In this document: positions 32,621 through 43,222 of the stretch, piece by piece
How the letters are laid out: each line of letters opens with the position of its first letter
How positions within the stretch are numbered: the stretch's first letter is position 1
DNA from: Puccinellia tenuiflora
Taxonomy: Eukaryota > Streptophyta > Magnoliopsida > Poales > Poaceae
Assembly: GCA_012064385.1 (NCBI GenBank)
Contig: QRDG01000414.1
Location: 496,001-560,000, forward strand
Length of the DNA: 64,000 nt
Direction: 5' to 3'
Notes under the pieces: model-generated
Seen by the model: only the letters and a program-made list of their open reading frames with translations
Databases searched by the model: none
What the model was told of the DNA's origin: nothing
Made by a program: the position numbers and the translations under genes

Positions 32621-33940
32621 TTGTTGTTAATTGTTTGTATGGGTAGAAATATTTCTTTTAGATCTTTCTTCAAGATGATGGCTGCACAAACCCAGTTGAT
32701 GAATATGATGGCCCAATTCCTAGCAAACCAGAACGCACCACCACCACCTCCTCCACCGCCACCACCACCACCCCAACCCCCAGTGGATAGGCTCGCCAGA
32801 TTTCTGAGGCTGAGACCCAATAAGTTCTCGACAGCCACTGAACCCATTGTAGCTGATGACTGGCTACGTTCTGTGCACAAAGATCTCGTCACTTGTGAGT
32901 GCACTGATGCTGAGATGGTGCGATTCACTGATCACCTACTCGAGGGACCAGCAGCACAGTGGTGGGAGACCTACCAGATTACTCACCCATTAGCTGGACT
33001 CACGTGGGATACTTTCAAGGAGGGATTCCGCAATGCTCACATTTCCTCAGGGATCATGAACCTAAAGAGAGATGAGTTCCGCAATTATAGGCAAGGTAAC
33101 AGGACACTGAAGGAATACATGGATGATTTTTGTGCTCTGTCACGTTATGCTCCAGAGGACATCGATACTGATGCTAAGAGGAAGGATAAATTCCTTAGCG
33201 GACTCAGTGGTGAACTGAAGATACCCTTGTCAGTGGCATATGCACCAAATTATCAAGCTCTACTGGACCAAGCCATCACACTGGACAACAATATACAGAA
33301 GGAGGAGAAAGTGGCATATGCACCAAATTATCAAGCTCTACTGGACCAAGCCATCACACTGGACAACAATATACAGAAGGAGGAGAACTGGAAAAGGAAG
33401 TATAATGGAAACAAGTACAACTCGGAATCTACACACAAGAAGGCCAAGTACCATGGTGGACACAGCCACAACCATCAGGATCATGACCACAATGGAGGAA
33501 ACAAAGGAGGTAATGGAGAATACAAGGACAATGACCACAATGGCCGCAACAATGGAAATCACAATGGTCAGAATCATCATCACCATGCAGGAAAGAAAGA
33601 CCTTAGTCACATTCAATGCTTCAAGTGCAAGCAGATGGGGCATTATTCAACTGAATGTCCGGAAAGGAAGACTGAAGAAGCTGGCAAACCCAACTCTCTC
33701 GAGAAGGGACACGTGAAGCATGTTCATGTGGGAAGAGCATTTAATAAACCAAGTATGGTGAACGGTACACTACTAACCATTTACCTCAATCATTTGTTGT
33801 TCATCTACCACATAAGAGGATTAAGGATGTTAAGTCATGGCTCAGCTTCAAACCACAACTTGTACCCAAGATGGAGGATAAGACTTCTGGACTACCAACA
33901 AAAGTTTCTTTTAAGGGTGGTAGCCCACCCCGTTGCCTAA
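32621..33940 (+). CDS. Gypsy gag with zinc knuckle and truncated C-terminus
   Basis: Encodes the structural protein that coats element RNA. The true start is probably the MMAAQTQLMN region (about 32675) rather than the first ATG. It has a run of 12 prolines (about 32740-32775), then the gag core: LARFLRLRPNKFSTATEPIV, DDWLRSVHKDLVTCECTD, GPAAQWWETY and FRNYRQGNRTLKEYMDDF. A His/Asn/Lys-rich stretch leads to the CX2CX4HX4C knuckle CFKCKQMGHYSTEC (about 33619-33660). A 26-residue block occurs twice in tandem (33233-33388). Behind HVHVGRAFNKPSMVNGT, where relatives enter protease, the frame turns into unrelated sequence: the whole of pol has been deleted. Confidence 0.88.
   Translation: MLLIVCMGRNISFRSFFKMMAAQTQLMNMMAQFLANQNAPPPPPPPPPPPPQPPVDRLARFLRLRPNKFSTATEPIVADDWLRSVHKDLVTCECTDAEMVRFTDHLLEGPAAQWWETYQITHPLAGLTWDTFKEGFRNAHISSGIMNLKRDEFRNYRQGNRTLKEYMDDFCALSRYAPEDIDTDAKRKDKFLSGLSGELKIPLSVAYAPNYQALLDQAITLDNNIQKEEKVAYAPNYQALLDQAITLDNNIQKEENWKRKYNGNKYNSESTHKKAKYHGGHSHNHQDHDHNGGNKGGNGEYKDNDHNGRNNGNHNGQNHHHHAGKKDLSHIQCFKCKQMGHYSTECPERKTEEAGKPNSLEKGHVKHVHVGRAFNKPSMVNGTLLTIYLNHLLFIYHIRGLRMLSHGSASNHNLYPRWRIRLLDYQQKFLLRVVAHPVA
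33233..33388 (+). repeat. 78-bp in-frame tandem duplication inside gag
   Basis: 33233-33310 and 33311-33388 are identical except for the last base. Each codes for VAYAPNYQALLDQAITLDNN plus IQKEE. The frame is kept, so gag gains 26 residues. Confidence 0.97.
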
Positions 33941-34016
33941 AACCAGAGATCCCAAACCCATTTCTTTCTAGCCTCTTCGAATCTCAGGGACGAGATTCCT
34001 TTTAAGGGTGGTAGTG

Positions 34017-36073
34017 TGTAACATCCCAAGATTTTCAAATTTTTGAAAATTTAGAAAGATCAAAAACTTTTTGTTTTTTAAGTTCTAAAACTCAAAATCA
34101 TGCACGGCATTCATCAGCATCATGTGTTTGTTGCATTTTAGTTACCTGAAATTATAAATATTTCAAACTTGAAAGTATATTTTATTAATTGACATGGAGG
34201 GTGCAAAGTAACCCTAGTCAATATTTCAAATATTTTAATTTTATTTGATGAACTTTATATTTTTGAAAACCTCTTGACGTGTAGAATATTTTAGAATTAT
34301 TATTTTTCTGTTTTGCCAATGTAAAATTATTCAAATTTCAAATGAGAAAATTGAGTAATTTTGGCATATCTTTAAATCTATACATTATTTTAAATTAATT
34401 TCTTCTGCAAAAGTGTGTCTTTTATTGTCCCCTGATCAGTAGTATTTTTGGTTTGCACTTTTGCATCATGCATTGATAATGTTTTGTAAAAACTCAAATA
34501 GTGGCATTTTGACCATAGTAATTGTTTTAAAATTATTTAAATCACTAAAATTATGAATCATGAGCGTCATGCATATAGTAAATAACATAAAGTAATAACT
34601 TTATTAATTGTTTAACCTTGACTTGTGTGTTAGCAAATCATCTTGCATGCATATTTTATTGTATTGCCATTTTGAATGTGTATTGATTTTATGCAAATTG
34701 TTTGCTTAGATTGTGAAGAGTGCCAAGAGTGCCGTGAGTGCTGCAACAACTTGAACTACCAAGGCAAGTGCATACACAAATTCATGAATGAACTATTACT
34801 ATTTTTCTACTGCACTGTAGACTATTTTTCCAGTAGCATGCATGATAGGCTATTTTATTAAATCTATATGCTATGCAAACCTGTTAGGCTAGCCACATGA
34901 TTTAGTTGACTAGTGACCTATATTAATTTAGTAGATTGGCTTGCTACAAAAATGAAGTGTTTTATTGTAGTTGAGTATTGGAAAAATTCTACTAAATTAA
35001 TGAACTACCTAGGTGGTATTGGTTTGATTGATGGAGGCGAAGTTGAGTGGCTACTCAGGCCCATTTTCATGGTGTGAACCTGAGTATGTGCACTTGTGGA
35101 TGACCACCTAGGGCTTGAGATTAATGTCACACCGTGTTTGTTTGCCCGACCGTGCAACCACTAGTCATATGGGCTCTGTCTTGACGGAGTACGTTGTGTG
35201 GACCTGGGTCAGTGAGATCTGATGATGTAGAGGGGTAGGACGGCAGTGATCTCGCTAGAGTACCATGGAAAAACACTTCTGAAAAGTCTCGTCTCGATCT
35301 TCTCCTTTTCTTTTCACTAAATGAAGTGATTAGGAAGTTTGGGCTGATTGGGTCTAGTGGGGAAAGTGTCACAAACTCTCGAGAGTATTAAAAACTAAGA
35401 TCTTAGCCGTGTCCCCGGTGATGGACAATCACGAGTGACCAAATAAGGTTGTTGACATAAGATCTCTCCATTCCAATTTCTAAATTAAAACTTGATGGCT
35501 GAACATGGGGGAATTTGAGGCACTGGTGCGCCCAGGGATGTCTCTTAAAGTTTTTGGAATGAAAGAAATGATTTTTGAAAGTATAGGATAAAATTTGCTT
35601 TGTGCAAGAGCCTTGAGATCCACCAGCCAAATATGCATGTAGAATAGTTTTTGCCATTAAATATCCACCATAGTATGACACTTGCCAGCCTGTCACAAGG
35701 TATTGACCCAAATTCCCTGGGCTGCAACGTTAATGTTGCAGGTTGTTCAGATGAGGAGTAAGGACGTTTGATTTCTATCGAGCTTACAACCAACATGGTC
35801 GCCCGTGGCACATGGAGATGTTGGACCTCAGTGCTACTTTATTATGCTGCTTGAACTCTGAATAATATTTGTGGAACTTTATTTATTTTAAGCTAGCTTC
35901 GGCTATGCAAAGTTGTAATAAAGTACTTTATTTCTGGATCATTCGTACTTGCGATGTAATAATGTTTAACATTTATGCATGATATTACATCCTGTTGGTG
36001 AATGCTAGCCATACTCGATCCAGGGCCTAGCAATTCACGAGGTATTCTTACTTTTCAAAGTGAGGGTGCTACA
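34017..36073 (+). repeat. 3' LTR of gag-only element
   Basis: 2057 bp. Same ends as the 5' LTR. Its bases about 34250-34543 are an AT-rich block not found in the 5' LTR, in the place of that LTR's 1.06-kb promoter block. The polypurine tract (aagggtggtag) sits at about 34004-34014. Confidence 0.92.
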
Positions 36074-36733
36074 CAAATCGAGCATGCAAGTTCATATTCA
36101 AAGTCATAAACAACAGCAAAATACTCAACTTATACAAAACCATTCAAGATTCTAATTGGAGGGGTGAAGGAGTCACATACCGGAGAGGATTTGCTCCAAA
36201 TTTCAGCAAGAATAATGGGCTGAACAAAGAGATCGAAAATCCCAGCACTCAAGAACAAATACTCAGGTTTGAGCAATGGGGGAGTGATTTTTCGAGAGAG
36301 AGGGAGTGTGTGGGAGGCAGCTCACCTGGTGGGGCCCTCCAGGGGGCACAGGCGGCCCTTGGCCGCGGCCAAGGCCTCACCTGCGGGTGGGACCCGCCTA
36401 TGCCCCTGGGGTGTCCCCCAGGTCAGCCCTAAGCACTCTTGTGTCTCTTTAAAAATAATAAAATTCATGTAATTTTTCTGGAATTTTTCGAAAACTTTTA
36501 CAGAAGAACTTAAATGAGATCAAAATAAGCTAATAAAACAGGATAATTGTATTTAAATAGGACAAACTAAGCAAGAAATAAAAATTACATAAAAATTAAA
36601 GATGAGCAATAGAAGAAATTTAATGAATCTTGATATCTTTATGTTGCTAAAGTTGGTTTGTTAGCAAGGTTGATCAAGTCTTGCTACCACACCAAATTTA
36701 TTTGACATAAATTATTCAATATTCAACAGACAA
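36074..36733 (-). other. Gypsy-2 internal between protease and gag-only element
   Basis: No coding signal. A GC-rich patch at 36290-36420 resembles an LTR leader (gtggggccctccagggggcacaggc...), perhaps a duplicated LTR piece. The rest is AT-rich. Confidence 0.6.
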
Positions 36734-37315
36734 TCACGTTACCTCATATTGAATAGGAATTGTCCCAATCATGAGAGTTTCATATTTTCTTGAATGTGTT
36801 TGAATAGGACAATCAATAGTTCCAATCTTGATGGATTCAATATTCTCAATGGAGTTCAAACCAATTTTGGTATTGATCTTCTTTGGAAAGTACACCGTGT
36901 GTTCTTTATCATCAACGTTAAAAGTAACTTTTCCTTTATTGCAATCAATAACAGCCCCTGCAGTATTAAGAAAAGGTCTTCCAAGAATAATAGACATATT
37001 ATCATCTTCAGGCATTTCCAATACCACGAAGTCAGTTAGGATTAAACAATTAGCAACTTTAACAGGAACATCCTCACAGATACCAATGGGCACATCAGTG
37101 GACTTATCAGCCATTTGAAGGGAAATATCAGTAGGAATAAGCTTATCTAATAAAAGTCTCTTATAAAGAGAAAATGGCATAACACTAACTCCTGCACCAA
37201 GATCACATAAAGCAGTTCTAAAATAATTATTTTTAATGGAGCAAGGAATAGTAGGTATACCTGGATCACCAAGCTTTTTAGGAATCTTGCCATGGAAAGA
37301 GTAATTAGCAAGCAT
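36734..37315 (-). CDS. Gypsy-2 aspartic protease (retropepsin-like)
   Basis: A 193-residue frame. After IPKKLGDPGIPTIPCSIKNN comes ALCDLGAGVSVMPFSLYKRL, where DLGA stands at the position of the catalytic D-[ST]-G-A. Later MSIILGRPFLNTAGAVIDCN is the second conserved motif, followed by KGKVTFNVDD. The family cuts the gag-pol polyprotein during particle maturation. Leucine in place of Ser/Thr is common in these cereal elements, so loss of activity is not certain. The frame ends at a stop (36734-36736) and no RT follows. This is the whole pol of the element. Confidence 0.85.
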   Translation of the reverse strand: MLANYSFHGKIPKKLGDPGIPTIPCSIKNNYFRTALCDLGAGVSVMPFSLYKRLLLDKLIPTDISLQMADKSTDVPIGICEDVPVKVANCLILTDFVVLEMPEDDNMSIILGRPFLNTAGAVIDCNKGKVTFNVDDKEHTVYFPKKINTKIGLNSIENIESIKIGTIDCPIQTHSRKYETLMIGTIPIQYEVT

Positions 37316-38424
37316 AGTGGAGATTTTTCATTAGGGATTTTTCTTTTATTAGTAACAATGTCTTTCATATATTTTGAATAGGGAGGCAACTTAATATCAT
37401 CTGTCAAAGGAATTTGCAAAAAGAGGGGCTTCATCCATTCATAGAATTTATTATAGTGTTCTTCTTCCTTAGCCTTCTGAGATTTAGATGGAAAAGGCAT
37501 GGGTTTTTGCACCCATGGCTCTCTCTCTTTACCATGTTTTTTAGCAACAGGAGGTGCAGTCTCCTCCTCCAGTTCTTCAGGTTCATTAGTATCATTATCA
37601 TGCTCATTACCACTTTCAGTTTCAGCATCCAAATTAGAGACATCATTAGGATTATTACTTGTAGGTTCTTTATCAAGTTCCATATTACTAGCTTATCCTA
37701 ATTCTTTATGTTTCTTATTTTTCTTTTTCTTTTTCTTTTTAGGGGAACTAGTAATATTATTTTCAACCAGTTGAGATTCTTGTTCAATTCTTTTAGGATG
37801 TCCCTCAGGATAAAGAGGATCTTGAGTAGAGATACCTCCTCTACTTAAAACACCACAAGTTTGTTTATTACTTTGTGTAGGAATTCCAGCAAGCAAGTCT
37901 TTTTGCACTTTAGTAATTTGTTCAAGTTGAGTTTGGACCATATGAAAATGCTTAACAAGACCTTTGACATCATTAGTAGTTTTCTCCAAGACAGAATGCA
38001 AATTTTTAATAACCAGGGTGTTATCATTTAATTGTTCTTGAATTTGCATATTAAAACGAGTTTGTTTAACAATAAATTTATCAAATTCATCCAAACACTG
38101 ACTAGGAGGCTTACTTTAAGGAATATCATTAACAGTAAAATTATGAAGAGAGTGTACCTCTACCATAGGTGGGTGAGTGGTAGGCTCACATAAAGTTTCA
38201 ATTGGAGGTAAATTCTTCACATCTTCAGCTCTAATACCTTTTTCCTTAATAGATCTCTTGCCTTCTTGCATATCTTCTAGGTTTAGGAAAAGCACTCCCC
38301 TTTTCTTCGGAGTTGGTAATGGAGGAGGTTCAGGAATGCTCCATTCATCATGATTTTTAGCAATCTTAGCCATTAGATCTTCAGCTTCATCTACAGTTCC
38401 TTTTCCTGAAAACACAACCAGCAA
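37316..38424 (-). pseudogene. Gypsy-2 gag C-terminal/linker region (several frames)
   Basis: Three successive minus-strand frames continue gag: 38424-38116 (GKGTVDEAEDLMAKIAKNHD; EPPPLPTPKKRGVL), 38094-37693 (coiled coil with LEKTTNDVKGLVKHFHMVQT, ending in a lysine run KKKKKKKNKK) and 37683 to about 37330 (acidic EPEELEEETAPP, then YNKFYEWMKPLFLQIPLTDD before the protease). Each join needs a frameshift or stop readthrough, so the polyprotein is broken. The lysine run comes from an A-tract prone to slippage. Confidence 0.7.
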
Positions 38425-39400
38425 AGCTATCTAGGTATGTCCTAGATTCAAAAGTTAGTCCATTATAAAATATATCAAAGAGTTCATTCTTCGGAATATC
38501 ATGCCCTGGCCGAGCCCTGAGTAATGATCCGAATCTCCCCCAAGCTTTGGGGAGATGCTCATTCTCCAATTTTCTGAAATTGAAGATTCTCTGCAAAGCC
38601 TCATGCTGCATGTGAGCGGGAAAATATTTTGCAAAGAAAACATCAAGCAATTCATGTGGACTTTTTATGTAACCATAAGGTAAAGCATTATACCACACTT
38701 TGGCATCATCTTTTAATGAGAAAGGAAACAACTTTACTAAATAGTAAAGATGTATCTTGTTATCATAAGAAAATAGAAGGCTAAGCGAAGCTAATTTATT
38801 CATGTGTTCTACAGCATTGTCATCCTTAGTTCCACAAAAAGGATCAGATTCAACATTAGATATGAGTGAAAGATCAACAGAGAAATTAAAATCATCATCT
38901 TTAATGCATATGGGAGAAGTAGCAAACTTAGGATCAGGTGTAAAATAATTCTTAACAGCATGCTTTTCAAGCAATTTTCTCAAAGCATCAGGATCTTTAG
39001 AAGTAGAACAGTCCATATATTGTCTAATAAACTCATCATTAAGATAAATGTAGGAATCATCAGGATACCTACTCTCATAATTATATGGATTAGGAGAGCT
39101 AACAGGTGTAGTAAGTTTTTCATTGGGCATTGTAATTTCTTTAGACCTAGTGACAAGAGATTCTAAAAAGGGGCCTAAAGAACCAGCATCATCAAGCACA
39201 GCAGAACCATCATAAAATTTATCAAAAGCAGTAGCGGACTCAGAAAGCAAAGCATCAACAATAGGACGAGTGTTCACAGGTGGTGTAACAAGTTGACTTA
39301 AAACAGTAGGTGAATCAAGAGTAGCTTTAGAGTTCAGAGCAGTACCTTTCCTTGTGGTGGAAGGTAGTATTGGAAACTTAGGATCTCGCTTACCCTTCAT
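38387..39400 (-). CDS. Gypsy-2 gag
   Basis: I start it at the ATG at 39400 (MKGKRDPKFPILPSTTRKG), 62 bp inside the primer site; the open frame itself extends further upstream. It carries a variable N-terminal half and then the conserved retrotransposon gag core: LYYLVKLFPFSLKDDAKVWY, SPHELLDVFFAKYFPAHMQH, IFNFRKLENEHLPKAWGRFG and LFDIFYNGLTFESRTYLDSF. It forms the RNA-packaging particle in the cytoplasm. About 338 codons are open before a frameshift near 38400, after which the linker continues. No zinc knuckle is visible. Confidence 0.88.
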   Translation of the reverse strand: MKGKRDPKFPILPSTTRKGTALNSKATLDSPTVLSQLVTPPVNTRPIVDALLSESATAFDKFYDGSAVLDDAGSLGPFLESLVTRSKEITMPNEKLTTPVSSPNPYNYESRYPDDSYIYLNDEFIRQYMDCSTSKDPDALRKLLEKHAVKNYFTPDPKFATSPICIKDDDFNFSVDLSLISNVESDPFCGTKDDNAVEHMNKLASLSLLFSYDNKIHLYYLVKLFPFSLKDDAKVWYNALPYGYIKSPHELLDVFFAKYFPAHMQHEALQRIFNFRKLENEHLPKAWGRFGSLLRARPGHDIPKNELFDIFYNGLTFESRTYLDSFAGCVFRKRNCR

Positions 39401-39462
39401 GATGAAGAGTAAATTACAGCAGACAGAAAAATTCCCAGGTGAACTTATAAATAGAGCTGTGC

Positions 39463-39478
39463 TCCCCGGCAACGGCGC
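39463..39478 (-). promoter_or_regulatory. Primer-binding site (tRNA-Asp) of Gypsy-2
   Basis: The minus strand reads GCGCCGTTGCCGGGGA, the same primer as Gypsy-1, with one change at its first bases. It lies 13 bases inside the 5' LTR end at 39492. Confidence 0.85.
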
Positions 39479-39491
39479 AAGAAAATAGTCT

Positions 39492-39517
39492 TGATGACCC
39501 ACAAGTGTAGGGGATCG
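39492..39517 (-). repeat. 5' LTR of Gypsy-2, first piece
   Basis: The last 26 bp of the LTR (minus strand ends GGGTCATCA). The LTR resumes at 48047 behind Copia-2. The last five bases, GATCG (39513-39517), are the left target duplication of Copia-2. Confidence 0.9.
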
Positions 39518-41358
39518 TGTTGGGAATATGCCCTAGAGGCAATAATAAAATGGTTTATTAGCATATTCATGTTTATGATAATAGTTTATTCTCCATGCTA
39601 TAATTGTATTAACCGGAAACGTAATACATGTGTGGAATATAAACAAACAGGTGTCCCTAGTAAGCCTCTACCGGACTAGTTCGTTAGTCAAGAGATGGTT
39701 AGAGTTTCCTAACCATGGACTTGTTATAGTCACTTGATAACGGAGTCATATCATTAGGAGTAATGATGTGATGGACAAGACCTGATAATAAAGAGTTGCA
39801 ATTGATCGTGTCACACAGTTTCATTGCCAACACTTTTAGTATGCCAAGTATAGTTTCCTTAGACCATGAGATTATGTCACTCCCGTTTACCGGAGGAATA
39901 CTTTGTGGACATCAAACGTCACTTCGTAACTGGGTGATTATAAAGGTGGCTTTCAGGTATCTCCGATGGTATTTGTTGGGTGACATGAATCAAGAGTGGG
40001 ATTTGTCCTTCCTTGTGACGGAAAAGATATCTCTGGGCCCTCTCGGTAATATAGCATCAGAAAAGGTTGCAACCATGTGATTAAGTGTTAATCACGGAGA
40101 TCCTATATTATGGACGAGTAAAGAGAATTTTCCAGGTAACGAGATAGAACTAGATATGGAGATATCGACAATCATATCTCGGGGAAATTAAATATCGTGA
40201 GACAAAGGGAATCGTATACGAGATTAAGAATCTCCGGCATCGTGGTTCAATCGATAAGGAACTTCGTTGAGTATGTAGGAGTCAATATGGGCATCCCGGT
40301 CCCGCTATTGATTATTGATTTGATCATGTCTGCATGTTCTCGAACCCGTAGGGTCACACACTTAACGCTCCGATGTAGCTAGGGTTAGCGATGAGATGTT
40401 TTGATGATATGAACGAATGGTGATTCGGAGTCTCGGATGGGATCCTAGACGTCACGAGGAGTTCCGAAAGAGTCCGGAGAATAGGATTCATATATGGAAA
40501 GTGGTTTCCGGAGGTATCGGAAAAGTTCCAGGAATTTTTCGGCAGAGTACCGAAATATTCTAGAGGAGTCTAGAAGTGGGGGCCCACATGGAATAAAGGG
40601 GTGGTGCAGTGGCCTCATGGGCCAGCCGCACCACCTGGCCACAAAGGGCCCATGCGGGCTAGGGCTGAAGCCCATAAGGGGGCCGGCCAACCCTAACCCT
40701 AGGGGGCTGGCTTGGGGGCTAAGCCACCCTTGGCCGCCGGCCCTAGGAGGGTTTTGGGGCGTGCCCCCTCCACCTATAAAAGGAGGAGGGGTGCGGCACA
40801 CCTAGGGCTGCCCCAATGAAAACCCTAGCCGCACCCCTCTTGCTCCTCCACCTCCTCCTCTTGCGCCACCCCTCCCGGAGGGCTGCCGCGAGTTACACCT
40901 CCTCCCTTGCTGCACCACCCCTAGCCGTAGGGCTGCTGCACCATCTCTCCCTCTCCTCTTGCTTGGCTTGGCGAAGCCCTGCTCATGGAGACTACACCAT
41001 CAACGCCACCACAACCGTCGTGGTGCCGAGATCCATCTAGCCATCTCCACCTTGCTTGCGGGATCAAGAAGGCGGAGATCTACATCGAGCCGTACGTGTG
41101 GACACCGTGGAGGTGCTGCCCGTCGTGGCACTTCATCGGATTGGATTGCGTGGATAATACATCTCCTCGCAACTAGATGAGTCTAGTTGCGGGGATCGAC
41201 TAGCCAACCCCTGCACCGACAAAACGCATTTGTTGATCTTCAAGGGTAAGAGATTGGATCTCATCTTCGCTACCTCCATCTAGTAGATCTAGATCCTTGT
41301 GGTTTATTCCGCTTGTTGCGTAGGAAAATTTTTTGTTTTCTATGCTGCGACCCCATCA
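39518..41358 (+). repeat. 5' LTR of Copia-2
   Basis: 1841 bp, TG...CA. TATA box TATAAAA at 40775-40781 behind a GC-rich segment. A 94-codon frame (39796-40080) occurs in both LTRs but has no domain. Confidence 0.95.
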
Positions 41359-41359
41359 G

Positions 41360-41370
41360 TGGTATGAGAG
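41360..41370 (+). promoter_or_regulatory. Primer-binding site of Copia-2 (tRNA-iMet, mutated)
   Basis: TGGTATGAGAG one base behind the LTR; the usual site is TGGTATCAGAG, so one base has changed. Confidence 0.75.
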
Positions 41371-42605
41371 ACTAGATCTATTCGTAGATGTTGGTGCGAT
41401 TAGAACACAAGTGTTGTGGGCGTTGATATTTTATGTTGCTACCTTCTTGCGTGCACTTTGCATCTTTGCGGTATTGTGAGATTGAAGCGGCCCGGACCAA
41501 CCTTACTCGTCCACGCACGAGAGACCGGTTCCACGATTGACATGCAACTTGTTTTGCATAATTGGCTGGCGGGTGTCTGTTTCTCTTGCTTTGGTGAATA
41601 TGAAATTTTCAATGGAAGGCCTTTCAAAAGGATGAGTAAATAAGCAACTACTATATCACCTTTGTGGTTTTTGCGTAGATTAGAACGGTTCTATCTCGTT
41701 GACCCAAGCCACGTAAAAATTGCATAAACAAAGTAGAGGACGTCTAACTTGTTTTTGCAGGGGGGGTCATGTGATGTGGTACGGCCAATGTGTGATTTGT
41801 GATAATGTATGCAATGATCATGTTTGTAATATTTCACGACTTGCATGTCGATGAGTACGGCAACCGGCAGGAGCCATATGGTTGTCTATTATTTTATGTG
41901 ACCTGCGTGTCATTGAATCACCATGTAATTGCTTTACTTTATTGCTAAGAGTAGCATTAGTTGTAGCTGCAATAGTTGGTGGACAACCATGGTGATGGCG
42001 CCACAATGATGGAGATCATGTCGGTGATGGAGATCATGCCGGTGCTTTGGAGATGGAGATCAAAGGCACAAGAAGAAAGGCCATATCATATCACAATTAT
42101 GAATTGCATGTGATGTTAATCCTTTTATGCACCTTATTGTTATGCTTAGATTTGATCGCGACGGTAGCATGATAAGGTGATCTCTAACGTTAATATCAAG
42201 ATGTGTTCTCCCCTAGTATGCACCGTTGCCAAAGATCTTCGTTTTGAAGCACCACGTGATGATCGGGTGTGATAGATTCTACGTTCACATACAACGGGTG
42301 TAAGCCAGTTTACACATGCAGAAATACTACGGTTTCCTTGACGAGCCTAGCATGTACAGACATGGCCTCGGAACACAAGAACCAAAAGGTTAAACACGAG
42401 TCATATGGACGATATGATCAACATGGCGATGTTCACCATTGAAGCTACATCATCTCACGTGATGATCAGTTGTGGTGTAGTGGATTTGGATCATGTGTCA
42501 CTAAACAACCAGAGAGATGTTGAGTTTAGTGGGAGTTCATTAAGATGAACTAAAATTATCATAAACAAAAGTCCTTAGATGTCTTTGCAAAAATCCTTGT
42601 AGATC
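41371..42605 (+). other. Copia-2 leader, non-coding
   Basis: About 1.2 kb with stops in all frames and no protein signal. Confidence 0.7.
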
Positions 42606-43222
42606 ATGGCCGACTACGGTAGTTTGTTCGTTGCTGAAAAACTGCGTCTCGATGGGTCAATTTTGTTAAGTGGTACCTGCATTTGAAAGAAGTCCTAAAC
42701 ACCCATGCTCAGCTCTACGTGCTAGAAGAACCAATAGGAGATAAACCCAAATATTTCTGCAAGCGATGAAGAGTACATGGAGTGGTTTTGAACCACCTAC
42801 TTGAAAGTCAAGTGGATGATGTGCACCTTCATGAATTCTGACCTAAGTAGACAATTCAAGAACTTGATTGCAATGGAGATTGTTGATGAGCTGAAAAATA
42901 GTTTTTTAGCACAAGTTAGAATTGTAAGGTTCGAATGTCTGAACGGTTTTCTTTCACTCAAGATGGAAGAGAACACTTGCTTGGAACAACACCTGAGGAT
43001 AATGCATGAGATACATCATCGTCTAGTGCTTGTTTGGAACCACGAGATGAATGACGGTTTCGCGATAGATGGGGTGATACGCTAGCTTCTCCCCAGCTTC
43101 AAGAATTATGTCGGAGACTATGTCATAGGAAGGGATTTGATCACTTTCTATGAGTTTGTGTCTCGGCTGCGTCATGTCAAAGTGGAACTCATAGCAAGAG
43201 AAGTTGACAATGCAGAAAGTAT
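42606..43222 (+). pseudogene. Copia-2 gag remnant
   Basis: ATG at 42606 (MADYGSLFVAEKLRLDGS), then after frameshifts HLKEVLNTHAQLYVLEEP and IGDKPK (near 42700), then the 94-codon open piece 42801-43085 (MNSDLSRQFKNLIAMEIVDE, QVRIVRFECLNGFLSLKMEE), then LLPSFKNYVGDYVIG in another frame. The order and motifs are those of Copia gag (UBN2-type). Several stops and shifts make it dead. Confidence 0.8.

Larger units (their letters stand above)
29033..36073 (+). mobile_element. Gag-only Gypsy retrotransposon with perfect 5-bp target duplication
   Basis: LTRs at 29033-31864 and 34017-36073 both start TGTAACATCCC and end GGGTGCTACA. CAAAT flanks the element at 29028-29032 and 36074-36078. The primer site TGGTATCAGAGC (31868-31879) matches initiator tRNA-Met. 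The 2.15-kb interior encodes a small accessory protein and a gag with zinc knuckle, and no pol. The two LTRs differ in length by 775 bp because of one exchanged block. Confidence 0.95.

Noticed and set aside
39796..40080. 94-codon frame, also present at 46456-46740
   Set aside because: Found in both LTRs of Copia-2, so the repetition reflects LTR identity, not two genes; no domain.
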